Below, in pieces: positions 33,382 through 42,683 of a stretch of DNA of 45,501 nt. The notes under the pieces were generated by a model that saw only the letters and a program-made list of their open reading frames with translations, ran no database searches and was not told the origin of the DNA. The stretch is from NCBI GenBank assembly GCA_964495805.1, contig CAZBWV010000077.1:1-45501 (forward strand), given 5' to 3'. The position numbers were made by a program, and so were the translations under genes. Each line of letters begins with the position of its first letter. Position 1 is the stretch's first letter. This stretch comes from JALXCH01 sp964495805. Lineage in GTDB: Bacteria > Calditrichota > Calditrichia > RBG-13-44-9.

Positions 33382-35013
33382 TTGCAAAAGCTCTCTTCTT
33401 TATTTCATCGCCGGGGTGTGGCGGGGCAACTTACCGTTCGCGGATTGCTTATTGGCTCGCTGGGTTCTGTGGTAATTACTTTGAGTTCCCTGTATGTGGC
33501 ACTGCGTATGGGCGCCCTCCCCTGGCCCACCATCTTTGTTGCAGTGATGTCTCTGGCTATACTGAAACTTCTGAAACACACCAACATCAACGAAGTGAAC
33601 GTCACCCACACTGCCATGTCCGCGGGCAGCATGGTAGCAGGGGGGCTGGCATTTACCATCCCCGGGATCATGATTCTTAATCCCAACGCTCTTTTGAATT
33701 TAAAAGAACTACTGGCGGTCTCCCTGAGCGGGAGTATTTTAGGAATTGTGTTTACCGCATTGTTGCGACGCTATTTCATTGTGGAGCTCAGGCTGCCTTT
33801 TCCCATGGGGCTGGCGGCTTCGCAAACGCTACTGGCGGGTGATGAGGGAGGGCGAAAGGCCTGGACTCTTTTTTCCGCATTGGGCGCTACCGCTCTGTTC
33901 ACCGTTGTCCGTGATGTATGGAAAAAAATCCCTGCAATCTGGCAATGGTCCCGGGTCGCCCCGTCGGAGATTTCACCGGGCATCTGGGTCTCGCCCATGG
34001 CAATGGCAATCGGTTATCTTATCGGACCACTTTACACCGGGGTGTGGTTTGCGGGAGCCCTGCTTGGTTACGGCGGTGTGGTCTGGATCGCCACACACTG
34101 GCACTGGCTTCCCAACACTCAAATGGCGCTTGCATTCAAAAACAGTCTGGGAATCGGACTAATGGTAGGCACCGGTCTGGGAATTTTACTGAAAAGCCTT
34201 TATCCGCATCTTCGGACTTTTTTCCATCCCGGCAAAATAACCACATCCCTGCGCCTTCGTCCGGGTTTGCGCCGGATGTTGCCGCTTTTTTTAGGAATTG
34301 CCGTACTTCCCGGCATAATCCTTCACTTCAGTGTGCTGAATAGTGTGCTGCTTATTCTGGGTGTGTGGTTAACCACAGCCATGGCCGGAGAAATCACCGG
34401 GCAGACCGGCATCAATCCCATGGAAATTTTCGGTATTCTGGTTTTGCTTGCTCTAAAGTGGTTAGGCGAAAGTCAACCGCTGATTCTTTTTTACACGGCG
34501 GGGGTAGTAGCGGTTGCCTGCGGACTCACCGGCGATGTGATGAACGATTTTAAATCGGGATTCATCCTGAATACCCATCCGGGTGCCCAGCTTACCAGCG
34601 AAACTGTTGGGGGAATCGTGGGTGCTGTGGTCTCCGTGGGGGGATTGCTGGCCATGGTGCACACATTTGGAACCCCCGGACCGGGAACCGCCCTGCCCGC
34701 TCCGCAAGCATATGCCGTTGCCTCCATGGTTCAGGGGATTCCCCATCCTCTGGCTTTCCGGGTTGGCCTTTTGTTGGGAATGGGATTATATCTGGTAAGA
34801 ATTCCTGCCATGACGCTGGGAATTGGCGTTTACCTGCCTCTCCCCATTTCGTTAGCCGTTGTTCTGGGTGGCGCTATTGCGTTACTGGCTCCGAAACTTT
34901 CCCGCGGTCTTTTTAATCGGGAAGATGGAATGCTGCTGGCATCCGGAATGTTAGGGGGTGAGGGGATTACCGGCGTGACCATCGCCATCGTCAAATTCTT
35001 GAGCATGGGTTAG
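33382..35013 (+). CDS. OPT-family transporter
   Basis: A 543-residue polytopic membrane protein with about 14 hydrophobic segments. It has the OPT-family opening RGLLIGSLGSVVITLSSLYVA, the HTAMSAGSMVAGG segment and a later DVMNDFKSGFILNTHP region typical of prokaryotic OPT proteins. Members carry oligopeptides or metal chelates by symport. It starts with TTG, with AGGGGG nine bases upstream; no ATG occurs within the first 40 residues. It is slightly shorter than most OPT proteins. It stands alone between a divergent efflux operon and a convergent serpin gene. Confidence 0.88.
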   Translation: MQKLSSLFHRRGVAGQLTVRGLLIGSLGSVVITLSSLYVALRMGALPWPTIFVAVMSLAILKLLKHTNINEVNVTHTAMSAGSMVAGGLAFTIPGIMILNPNALLNLKELLAVSLSGSILGIVFTALLRRYFIVELRLPFPMGLAASQTLLAGDEGGRKAWTLFSALGATALFTVVRDVWKKIPAIWQWSRVAPSEISPGIWVSPMAMAIGYLIGPLYTGVWFAGALLGYGGVVWIATHWHWLPNTQMALAFKNSLGIGLMVGTGLGILLKSLYPHLRTFFHPGKITTSLRLRPGLRRMLPLFLGIAVLPGIILHFSVLNSVLLILGVWLTTAMAGEITGQTGINPMEIFGILVLLALKWLGESQPLILFYTAGVVAVACGLTGDVMNDFKSGFILNTHPGAQLTSETVGGIVGAVVSVGGLLAMVHTFGTPGPGTALPAPQAYAVASMVQGIPHPLAFRVGLLLGMGLYLVRIPAMTLGIGVYLPLPISLAVVLGGAIALLAPKLSRGLFNREDGMLLASGMLGGEGITGVTIAIVKFLSMG

Positions 35014-35046
35014 AGAACCGAACAGATTCAATCGTTTTCGGTTCTC
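35013..35046 (+). terminator. Hairpin between the OPT and serpin genes
   Basis: GAGAACCGAA (35013-35022), a 14-base loop, TTCGGTTCTC (35037-35046), then CGCTAATTTTT. A ten-base-pair stem; the T tract begins a few bases late, so termination on the plus strand is probable, not certain. No T run is present on the minus side. Confidence 0.55.
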
Positions 35047-35047
35047 G

Positions 35048-36604
35048 CTAATTTTTCATTTCAGGATTTTCCACCTTCCCCATAAACAGAATCATTCCCG
35101 TGTGCTTATGTTGAATCCAGAAGAGGAATGGGTGGTCTGCCCGAAAAATTTTAATTTCCCTGGGTTCTCGCACTGACACCACACCCGTTACAACACCACC
35201 CGTGGCAGCGGCAGCTTCGGTACCGTACTCTTTCACATCGACATAAGCTTTGTGGATGATCTCATCGAAATACAACTCCTTTGTGGGACTAATTCCGGTT
35301 AAATCTGCCTTCGGATACCGAAACACCGTTCTCATTCCCAGTTGTTTGAGAGGCTCTTTCAGAAGATAATTCAATTCCAGATGAAAGCGCGGCAGGAATA
35401 CCTGAACTTCCGCCCGGCGCATTGCTTTTTCCCATTCCGTCAAATGTTCTACGTCCATCATCTGTTCAATTTCAGCCAGATGCCCTTTTCGGGGGAGCAA
35501 AATGAACATGGCAATGGTGTTTCCGGTGTACTCCATTTCCAGAATCTGAAAGCGCTCCGTTTCGCCATAATTAAAATCATTCTGTTGAAACATCATTTGC
35601 ACCTCCACATCCCTTCCGGAAGTTAAATAAAACGGTGCATTCTTCGTATTCTCCTCTCGGAACCGCCTGTTCCATTCCGCACGGAAGTAGATGGCGCTGG
35701 TGATCACCAACCGCGTAAAAGGAGTAATTGCTCCCCGGGGAACTAATCCCGTAATTCGATGGTGTGTTTTTTCCTCCACCCAGCGGTTGATAGCCTGACG
35801 GGATGCTTCCGGAGCACTGCCAAAATCCATTTGGGTTATCTGCCCCCCATAATATTCCTTCATTCGCTGAATATAGTTCTGCACAACCGGATATTTTTTC
35901 TGAATCCAGAAAGCACTGGCAGTATAAAGCGTAATCAGACTATCTTCCGGATTGAGATATTGAAGAATGGTCTGGAAGCCAGAAGCAACGTCCTGAGCAT
36001 TTTCGGGCAAATGGAGTACTGCTCGCATTTCCTCTGCTGTTGTGCCACGGGCACCCTCGTACCCCATAACCATCGCATTGAATATGTTAAATGGAGAAAA
36101 GAACAGGTTGCCCTCATCTTCAATCAACTTGTGATAAAGGTCCAGCCCAAATGCATTGGTGGCATTCACCAACGTTTCGGCGGAGGGGGGTAACGGTTCT
36201 TGAGAATCTGCTTCCATAAGGAGTTCCAATATCACATCATTTGCATCCATGGGATGTTCGTGCCAGCCCATGCTCACCTGGCCGGTTGCTTTATCAATAA
36301 AATACTGCTCTGCACCACCGGTCACATCACCTTCTGCGGGATGAATCACCACCAGCTCGAAGCGATCCTCCTGCTCGGTCACAGAAATCTGGCAATCGGA
36401 ATATTCCTGGCGAAACTTCTCCAGATACTCCCGATACTTTGCCTCTTTTACCTTTGCAATTGCATCCTGAATATCCATGTCCACGATGTTGGATTGAGCC
36501 ATAAGTTGTGCCTCCATGAATAAATTAAAAGGCGCTGCGAAAAACAGCGCCAGAATGCACGCCAGAAAGAACTTGTTTCCGGTTAATCGAAACAGAAAAG
36601 TCAT
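35048..36604 (-). CDS. Secreted serpin with N-terminal PepSY-like extension
   Basis: A 518-residue exported protease inhibitor. A long signal region (1-37) is followed by residues 40-118, resembling a PepSY-like fold (YFIDKATGQVSMGW), then a full serpin domain (about 145-515) with FSPFNI, ARGTTAEEM and the C-terminal signature ADHPFLFWIQHKHTG. The reactive-loop hinge GTEAAAATGG (461-470) has the small residues needed for inhibitory insertion. By standard numbering P17 is Glu459, putting P1-P1' at Val475-Val476, which suggests elastase-like targets. GGGGGGA precedes the ATG. It is monocistronic and convergent with the OPT gene. Confidence 0.93.
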   Translation of the reverse strand: MTFLFRLTGNKFFLACILALFFAAPFNLFMEAQLMAQSNIVDMDIQDAIAKVKEAKYREYLEKFRQEYSDCQISVTEQEDRFELVVIHPAEGDVTGGAEQYFIDKATGQVSMGWHEHPMDANDVILELLMEADSQEPLPPSAETLVNATNAFGLDLYHKLIEDEGNLFFSPFNIFNAMVMGYEGARGTTAEEMRAVLHLPENAQDVASGFQTILQYLNPEDSLITLYTASAFWIQKKYPVVQNYIQRMKEYYGGQITQMDFGSAPEASRQAINRWVEEKTHHRITGLVPRGAITPFTRLVITSAIYFRAEWNRRFREENTKNAPFYLTSGRDVEVQMMFQQNDFNYGETERFQILEMEYTGNTIAMFILLPRKGHLAEIEQMMDVEHLTEWEKAMRRAEVQVFLPRFHLELNYLLKEPLKQLGMRTVFRYPKADLTGISPTKELYFDEIIHKAYVDVKEYGTEAAAATGGVVTGVVSVREPREIKIFRADHPFLFWIQHKHTGMILFMGKVENPEMKN

Positions 36605-36912
36605 TTAATCCCCCCAAAATGGGTTTTACTTCAAAATTTTCAGGACAAGGGCAATATATAGAATTTTTCATAATTGTTCAAATATTTTCCTGTTAAAAGA
36701 TCAATTCAATCCCGACGGAATACCGGATAATTCGATTCTGGACCGGAGGCTCAATTTTTTTCTGTTCATTTATTCCGGAAAAATCCATTTCGAAATCACT
36801 TTTAAGGAATGAAAGCACACACCGTTCATCCTTCCGGAAAATCTTTTCCCTTGAAACGTGCAGCGCTTTTCCATACATTTTTCCACTTTTTAAACACAGG
36901 ATAGCGGGGTTT
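36605..36912 (+). promoter_or_regulatory. Divergent region of serpin and smpB, with smpB promoter
   Basis: The smpB promoter is TTGAAA (36851-36856), 17 bases, TACATT (36874-36879), with transcription from about 36886. No coding frame with a ribosome site lies in the region, and I see no clear serpin promoter. Confidence 0.6.
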
Positions 36913-37377
36913 ATGGGCGAAGGTATTAAAATTATTACATCGAACAAAAAAGCGTACCACGATTACCAGATTCTGGAGAAAATAGAGGCTGGGCTGGTGC
37001 TGACCGGCACAGAGGTGAAATCCCTTCGCGAAGGGCGCTGCAATTTAAAGGACAGTTACGCCCGCATCCGGGATGGTGAAGTGTGGCTCATCGGGATGCA
37101 CATCAGTCCCTACAAAAATGCCGGCTATGCCAGCCACGATCCGGAACGGGACCGGAAACTGCTGCTACATCGGGACGAAATCCGCCGACTGCATCGCAAA
37201 GTACAGGAAAAAGGAGTAACTCTGATACCGCTGAGATTGTATTTTAAAAACGGATGGGCTAAAGTGGAATTAGGGGTGGCGGCAGGAAAACGTAAATACG
37301 ACAAACGGCAGGAAATTGCCCGACGCGAACAGGAACGGGATATGAAACGAATGGAGAAAAAATACCGAATCAAATAG
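36913..37377 (+). CDS. smpB: SsrA-binding protein SmpB
   Basis: Binds tmRNA and brings it to stalled ribosomes for trans-translation. The 154-residue protein has the family core: NKKAYHDYQILEKIEAGLVLTGTEVKS (11-37), EVWLIGMHISPY and the C-terminal basic tail KRKYDKRQEIARREQERDMKR that enters the mRNA channel. Length is standard. The tyrosyl-tRNA synthetase gene follows after 12 bases. No ssrA gene is present here. Confidence 0.97.
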   Translation: MGEGIKIITSNKKAYHDYQILEKIEAGLVLTGTEVKSLREGRCNLKDSYARIRDGEVWLIGMHISPYKNAGYASHDPERDRKLLLHRDEIRRLHRKVQEKGVTLIPLRLYFKNGWAKVELGVAAGKRKYDKRQEIARREQERDMKRMEKKYRIK

Positions 37378-37389
37378 GAGTATTCAACC

Positions 37390-38616
37390 ATGGGGAAAAA
37401 ATTTCTTCCGGTGGAGGAACAGCTGAAGATTATTGCACGCGGAACGGTGGATTTAATTCCGCTGGATGAACTGAAACAGAAACTTCAGCGCAGTTACGAA
37501 ACGGGGAAACCGCTTCGGATTAAACAGGGATTCGATCCCACGGCACCGGATATTCATCTGGGACACACCGTGGGACTGCGGAAATTGCGCCAATTTCAGG
37601 AGCTGGGTCACCAGGTCGTGGTAATTATCGGTGACTACACCGGGATGGTGGGAGACCCCAGCGAAAAAAACGCTACCCGTCCCCGCCTGACTCATGAGCA
37701 GGTAATGGAAAACGCTCGCACTTACGAAAAGCAATTCCTGAAAATTCTGGACCCTGAGAAAACGGAAATTCGATACAATGGGGAATGGTTCAGCCGGATG
37801 AGTTTTGCCGAAATTATGGAACTGGCTTCCAAATTTACCGTGGCGCGCATGCTGGAACGGGACGATTTTGCCAGACGCTATGCCAACCAACAACCCATCA
37901 GTATCCACGAATTCTTCTACCCGCTTATGCAGGGATACGATTCGGTAATGGTTCAGGCAGATGTGGAAATTGGCGCCACCGAACAGAAGTTTAATCTGGT
38001 TATTGGGCGCCAGATTCAAAAAGAGTACGGACAGGAACCACAAATTGTGCTGACCCTACCCGTTCTGGAAGGCATCGACGGAGTGCAGCGCATGAGTAAA
38101 TCGCTGGGCAATTACATTGGCATTGACGAACCGCCGGAAGAGATGTTCGGCAAAACCATGCGCATCCCCGATACATTGATTTACTCCTACTTCGAACTGG
38201 TGACTGACGTCTCTCTGCAAGAATTGCAGGAGATCAAACAGCAGCTACAAGACCCCACGGTGAATCCGGTGACCCTGAAACGAAAGCTGGCACGAACCAT
38301 TGTGCGAATGTACCATGGCGAAAAAGCAGCACAAGAAGCCGAACGCCACTTCGATCTGGTTCACAAAAAAAAGGAGGTCCCGGACGACATACCAGAATAT
38401 CCGTTAAGTGATCAACCCATTCGGTTGATTGACCTGATGGTGGAAACCGGACTGGCAGGAGGCAAAAGCGAAGCCCGACGGCTCATCCGGCAGGGTGGGG
38501 TAAAATTGGACGGACAGCCGGTGAAAGACGAACTGCTGGAGCTGAAAAAATCGGATGGTGAAAAAATCCTGAAAGTGGGGAAACGAAAATTCCTGAAACT
38601 GACTGCAGGGAAGTGA
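37390..38616 (+). CDS. tyrS: Tyrosyl-tRNA synthetase
   Basis: Charges tRNA-Tyr. The 408-residue class I enzyme has GFDPTAPDIHLGH (44-56) as the HIGH motif, RMSKS near residue 233 as the KMSKS motif and a C-terminal S4 RNA-binding domain (about 340-400; SEARRLIRQGGVKLDGQP). The pattern is that of the longer bacterial TyrRS subgroup. AGGAG lies about ten bases before the ATG. It is co-transcribed with smpB. Confidence 0.97.
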   Translation: MGKKFLPVEEQLKIIARGTVDLIPLDELKQKLQRSYETGKPLRIKQGFDPTAPDIHLGHTVGLRKLRQFQELGHQVVVIIGDYTGMVGDPSEKNATRPRLTHEQVMENARTYEKQFLKILDPEKTEIRYNGEWFSRMSFAEIMELASKFTVARMLERDDFARRYANQQPISIHEFFYPLMQGYDSVMVQADVEIGATEQKFNLVIGRQIQKEYGQEPQIVLTLPVLEGIDGVQRMSKSLGNYIGIDEPPEEMFGKTMRIPDTLIYSYFELVTDVSLQELQEIKQQLQDPTVNPVTLKRKLARTIVRMYHGEKAAQEAERHFDLVHKKKEVPDDIPEYPLSDQPIRLIDLMVETGLAGGKSEARRLIRQGGVKLDGQPVKDELLELKKSDGEKILKVGKRKFLKLTAGK

Positions 38617-39145
38617 AATAAGTGTATGTGTATGAAATGCATAAATACATAAATGCAGGGATTGCAGGGTGTACGTTCGGTGAATGAGTGTTTAATCCAT
38701 TTATCTTCTACCTTTTCGCCCGGAAGGAGCAATTACTCTGTGGGCGTTTATTCCATCCTGTAAGCTACACTTTACTTTACCCGATGGGTTTAATACCCCC
38801 GTACTCCGCGCCGGACATCACGGCTTCCCCACCACAACTCCGGGTTAAATTTGCATCTCAGGTATCGATCCGGGGTGACGAAGAAGCGAAAAAGAATGTA
38901 TGATGATTCCCACCAGAATAAATAGGGTGTGAATAATGGCATTGTATTTTACTTTTTAGTCACCCCCTGCCGGTTCCGTTTCATTTTAGAAGATGGATCC
39001 GGGGTCAGTTCCATTTTCGCCCTGTTTGCTGGCACTCGACAACCCTTCCGGTGTTTCCGGCACCGGCAGGCGAAGTCGGTTCCAACGCCGTACTGACAAA
39101 TAATGAACCCGATCAACTGCTTCCATAAAGAATTTTTCTTTCAAA
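38617..39145. other. Gene-free region between tyrS and the thiamine locus, carrying a repeat copy
   Basis: No gene with a ribosome site was found. Features seen: weak TGTATG/CATACA-type symmetry just after tyrS, the repeat copy at 38872-38967, and a 10-bp direct repeat GATCCGGGGT at about 38867 and 38995 flanking that copy, which might be a remnant of insertion. Confidence 0.5.
38872..38967. repeat. 96-bp element with imperfect terminal inverted repeats (copy 2)
   Basis: GGGGTGACGAAGAAGCGAAAAAG (given in two parts: GGGGTGAC at 38872-38879 and AAAAAG at 38889-38894) faces CTTTTTAGTCACCCC (38952-38966). Its left 35 bases align with the left part of 26726-26838, including AAAAAGAA, AT-rich steps and ATTC, and its right end TACTTTTTA.TCACCCCC matches copy 1 closely. 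Confidence 0.62.
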
Positions 39146-39174
39146 TTGATTTTCAGACCCGTTTCATCTAAATT
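39146..39174 (+). promoter_or_regulatory. Promoter of the thiamine locus
   Basis: TTGATT (39146-39151), 17 bases, TAAATT (39169-39174). The predicted transcription start falls at about 39181, the first base of the riboswitch P1 stem. Confidence 0.7.
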
Positions 39175-39180
39175 TTGCCT

Positions 39181-39268
39181 GCTCCGTGGGGGTGCCCTCA
39201 AAAAAAGGGAGGGCTGAGAAAAGACCCCTTGAACCTGAACTGGGTAATGCCAGCGTAGGGAACGGAGC
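39181..39268 (+). promoter_or_regulatory. TPP riboswitch (THI element)
   Basis: An RNA aptamer that binds thiamine pyrophosphate. The closing stem is GCTCCGT (39181-39187) with ACGGAGC (39262-39268). The pyrimidine-sensing part holds GGTGCC and GGCTGAGA (39213-39220), followed by ACCCCTTGAACCTGA, and the pyrophosphate-binding part reads TAATGCCAGCGTAGGGAA, all matching the consensus. A stem of the variable arm (GCCCTC/GGGAGGGC) is also present. It precedes a terminator and a TonB receptor gene. Confidence 0.97.
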
Positions 39269-39305
39269 TCAAGAACCCGAGACATTTCTCCTGTTTTTTG
39301 AGCCG

Positions 39306-39337
39306 AACCGTTTCCTGCGCCGGAAAACGGTTTTTTT
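39306..39337 (+). terminator. Riboswitch-controlled terminator
   Basis: AACCGTTTCC, loop, GGAAAACGG, then seven Ts (39331-39337), 38 bases past the aptamer and 18 before the receptor start codon. The arrangement implies premature termination when TPP is bound. Confidence 0.9.
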
Positions 39338-39355
39338 ATTTTATGGAGGTGTTCC

Positions 39356-41806
39356 ATGAAACGGACTATCATCGGGTTTATTTTGTTCGTTCTGGTGCCA
39401 GCTCTTCTGGCCCAAACCGGTACTATTCGAGGCATCGTGCAGGATGCCTCCAGCAACCAGGCTTTGCCGGCTGCCAATGTGGTGTTAGAAGACCTGAAAA
39501 TGGGTACCACCAGCGATGACCAGGGGTTGTTTATTCTAAAAAACGTTCCTGCGGGAGAGCATCTGCTCAGTGTCAGTTATCTGGGCTACCGGGTGTACAA
39601 ACAACGTATCACGCTTTCAAGCGGAGAAACCCTGCAACTGACCGTCCAATTGCAACCAGATGTTCTTCCCGGTCAGGAAGTGGTGGTTTCTGCTACCCGT
39701 GCCCGGGAACGAGAAACTCCGGTTACCTTTTCCAACCTTTCTGCCAGAGAAATTCAGGAAAAATATACCGTGCAGGACATTCCCATGCTGCTCAGCGATC
39801 TGCCCAACGTCTATGCTTACGCCGATGCGGGGAGTCCCACCGGCTATACCTATCTGAAAGTGCGTGGCTACGACCAGAGTCGCGTGGGAGTGATGATTAA
39901 CGGCATTCCCCTGAACGACCCGGAAGACCATCAGGTGTATTGGGTGGACATGCCCGATTTTGCCGAAAGTCTGGAGGACATTCAGTTGCAGCGCGGGGTG
40001 GGGAGTTCGGTGTACGGCGTGGCGACATTTGGCGGTAGCCTGAATATGATGACCGTCCGCAACCTCCAGCGACCCGGGGCGGAAGCATTTGTTCATTACG
40101 GAAGCTATCGCACCCGAAAATACGGCGCCAAAATTAACACCAATCTCATCAACAACACCTATCAGGCGCAATTCCGATTCTCCCGAATTCTTTCCGATGG
40201 ATATCGGGAAAATAGCGGTACCGACCTGCTTGCCTATTTTGCCACCGTTAACCGATACGGAGAAAAATCGTTTACTCAGCTGAATGTGTATGGTGGTCTG
40301 GAAGTCACCCACGCAGCATGGGAAGCATCGCCGGAATCAGCCCTTCAGGAAAATCACCGGCATAATCCCATTACCTATCCCAACACCATCGACCACTTCA
40401 GCCAGCCCCACTTTGAATTGCACCACACCTATTACCTGAATTCGCACCTGACGCTGAACAACACCCTGTTCTACATCTACGGAAACGGCTATTACGAAAC
40501 CTACAAATCCCATCGCAATCTGTGGGAGTACGGACTGATTCCCGAAGATGATGGTTCCCACAGCGATTTGATTCGCCAGAAATGGGTGGAGAAAAACCAG
40601 TTCGGATGGGTGGGGCAGGCAGTGTGGCAACATCCCATGGGAGAATTAACCCTGGGAACTTACCTGAGTGCCTTCCGCAGCGATCACTGGGGCGAGGTCA
40701 AATGGGTGGAAGCCGACCTGCCCGACTTCCGTCCGGGAATGAAATACTATCAGTATTTTGGCGAAAAATCGTACCTCACCGCGTATGCCAACGAGCTGTT
40801 TCGTCCCGTCCAACCGCTCACGGTAATGGTAAATCTCTATGCTCAACATATTCGTTACGACTTCCACCATGGCGAGGCGGGAAATTTTTCCGGTCCGTAC
40901 CGACACCGCTTTCGGGTGGACTACAATTTTTTTAATCCCCGATTTGGTTTAAACTACAACCTGAGCGGAAGCTGGAACACGTATGCCAATCTTTCCTTTG
41001 CCCAGCGCGAACCGGCGGACAATGAGCTGTACGACATCTGGCAGGGGCCGGATGATCTGGGCGTCGCTCCGCTGTTTACCCGGGCAGATACCGTGTACCG
41101 GAACGGCCGGGTGGACTACATCTGCTGGCATAATCCGGTGGTCAAACCGGAAAAGCTGTGGGACTACGAACTTGGCGTGGGTTACCGTACCCGGCGTTTT
41201 AACGCCAAAGTTAATCTGTTTTATATGAGCTTCCGGGACGAGATTGTACCTTACGGGCAGGTGGATGAAGACGGATTCCCCATTCGCGGAAACGCTCAGG
41301 AAACCGTGCACCGCGGTGTGGAGGTTTCCCTGCGCTGGCATTTTACCAATCACTGGGAGGTTAGCGGCAATGCAGCGCTCAACGACAACTACTTTAAAAA
41401 ATTTGTGATGTATGATTACGACTGGAATACCGGCGAGACCATTCAACGGGATTTCAGCGGGAAGACCATTGCCGGTTTCCCGGATATTTTGGGGAATCTG
41501 CGTCTCACCTATCGCCATTCGCACTGGAATGCCTCTCTGCAACTTCAGCATGCGGGCAAACAATATCTGGACAACACCGAAAATCCGGACCGGATCGTTC
41601 CCGCTTTCACCTTACTCAACGCCCGGGTGGGAATTCATCTTCCATCCGTATGGGGGCTGGAAAACATTCAACTAACCATTCAGTTGAATAACCTGCTCAA
41701 CAAAAAATATTACACTGCCGGTTACTACGATGCCTGGGAGCAGGAGAACTTCTACTGGCCCGGTGCTGAATTCAACTGGATTGCCGGCTTGCGCTGGCAA
41801 ATGTAA
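39356..41806 (+). CDS. TonB-dependent receptor, probable thiamine receptor
   Basis: An 816-residue outer-membrane receptor driven by TonB. Signal peptide 1-20; carboxypeptidase-regulatory-like beta domain 22-100 (TGTIRGIVQDASSNQALPAA); plug about 115-215 (KVRGYDQSRVGVMINGIPLN); 22-strand barrel to the end. The N-terminal regulatory domain is common in the FCB group. GGAGG lies six bases before the ATG. A TPP riboswitch and terminator precede it, and thiamine pyrophosphokinase and a symporter follow, so uptake of thiamine or a close precursor is inferred; the substrate residues cannot be seen. Confidence 0.92.
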   Translation: MKRTIIGFILFVLVPALLAQTGTIRGIVQDASSNQALPAANVVLEDLKMGTTSDDQGLFILKNVPAGEHLLSVSYLGYRVYKQRITLSSGETLQLTVQLQPDVLPGQEVVVSATRARERETPVTFSNLSAREIQEKYTVQDIPMLLSDLPNVYAYADAGSPTGYTYLKVRGYDQSRVGVMINGIPLNDPEDHQVYWVDMPDFAESLEDIQLQRGVGSSVYGVATFGGSLNMMTVRNLQRPGAEAFVHYGSYRTRKYGAKINTNLINNTYQAQFRFSRILSDGYRENSGTDLLAYFATVNRYGEKSFTQLNVYGGLEVTHAAWEASPESALQENHRHNPITYPNTIDHFSQPHFELHHTYYLNSHLTLNNTLFYIYGNGYYETYKSHRNLWEYGLIPEDDGSHSDLIRQKWVEKNQFGWVGQAVWQHPMGELTLGTYLSAFRSDHWGEVKWVEADLPDFRPGMKYYQYFGEKSYLTAYANELFRPVQPLTVMVNLYAQHIRYDFHHGEAGNFSGPYRHRFRVDYNFFNPRFGLNYNLSGSWNTYANLSFAQREPADNELYDIWQGPDDLGVAPLFTRADTVYRNGRVDYICWHNPVVKPEKLWDYELGVGYRTRRFNAKVNLFYMSFRDEIVPYGQVDEDGFPIRGNAQETVHRGVEVSLRWHFTNHWEVSGNAALNDNYFKKFVMYDYDWNTGETIQRDFSGKTIAGFPDILGNLRLTYRHSHWNASLQLQHAGKQYLDNTENPDRIVPAFTLLNARVGIHLPSVWGLENIQLTIQLNNLLNKKYYTAGYYDAWEQENFYWPGAEFNWIAGLRWQM

Positions 41807-42041
41807 TCTTCTGTGAGAGAGCAATGGAATTCGGCTTTTTGCGATTTTTTTATTTTATCGTATTAACAGAACGGTTCTTTTCTTAATTTTCTTCCGATAA
41901 ACTCCTGGAATCGGAAAGATATGGTTTCCATAGCACCTGAATTGACCAATCTGTTTATCCGCCCCCTGACAGGTAGAACGCACCTGCATCGGTGTTCTTC
42001 CTTTTCGGGAGTTCCACAATTTGATTGACGGAGAACACACC

Positions 42042-42683
42042 ATGGCTCAAAAAAAGGGATTACTGATTGCCAATGGCGAGATTGACTGCCATCTACTTAA
42101 ACAATTCTATCAGGAACAATGGGATAAAATTATTGCCGCAGATGGTGGTGCGCTAAATGCCATCTCCTGCGGCATCAAGCCGGATGTGGTGATTGGCGAC
42201 CTGGACTCGGTAAAAGAACTGTACGAAGATAATTTTCTGGGACTGGAATTCATCCACCGACCTTCTCAGGAATTGAACGATCTGGAGAAAGCGCTACAAT
42301 ATTGCCGGGAAATCGGTTTACAAAAGCTGGTACTCTTTGGTATCACCGGTAAGCGGATGGATCATACCATAAATAATTTCTCCGTCCTGATGCGCTATTT
42401 ACGTTATTTCGAGATGGAGGTGTACGATCGCTTTTCCCGAATCCTCTGGGCGGGTGAGTTCATTGAGTTTGAAGCAGAACCGGGTCAAACTGTTTCTCTG
42501 ATTCCCCTGGGACGGGTGGAGGGCATTACCACCCATGGTCTGAAATACGCCCTGAATAACGAAGCACTGGAATTTGGTATCCGCGAAGGCCTCAGTAACC
42601 AGGTGGTGGAATCTCCGGTCCGGATCACTGTGGCAAAAGGTAATCTACTGGTATTTATCAACTGGCCGGAACGATATGATTGA
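42042..42683 (+). CDS. Thiamine pyrophosphokinase
   Basis: Transfers pyrophosphate from ATP to thiamine to give TPP. The 213-residue protein has the family motifs: AADGGALNAISCGIKPDVVIGD (about 33-54, given in two overlapping parts: ADGGALN and IKPDVVIGDLDSV), NDLEKAL and GKRMDHTINN, followed by a beta-rich C-terminal domain. The frame extends to a TTG at 42021, but GGAG eight bases before the ATG at 42042 favours that start. The end overlaps the next gene by eight bases. The gap of 235 bases after the receptor gene has no second riboswitch and no clear terminator, so the three genes may form one transcript. Confidence 0.94.
   Translation: MAQKKGLLIANGEIDCHLLKQFYQEQWDKIIAADGGALNAISCGIKPDVVIGDLDSVKELYEDNFLGLEFIHRPSQELNDLEKALQYCREIGLQKLVLFGITGKRMDHTINNFSVLMRYLRYFEMEVYDRFSRILWAGEFIEFEAEPGQTVSLIPLGRVEGITTHGLKYALNNEALEFGIREGLSNQVVESPVRITVAKGNLLVFINWPERYD

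Noticed and set aside
41807..42041. Second riboswitch or terminator before thiamine pyrophosphokinase
   Set aside because: No TPP consensus segments and no stem next to the T runs; the gap shows only A/T-rich sequence.
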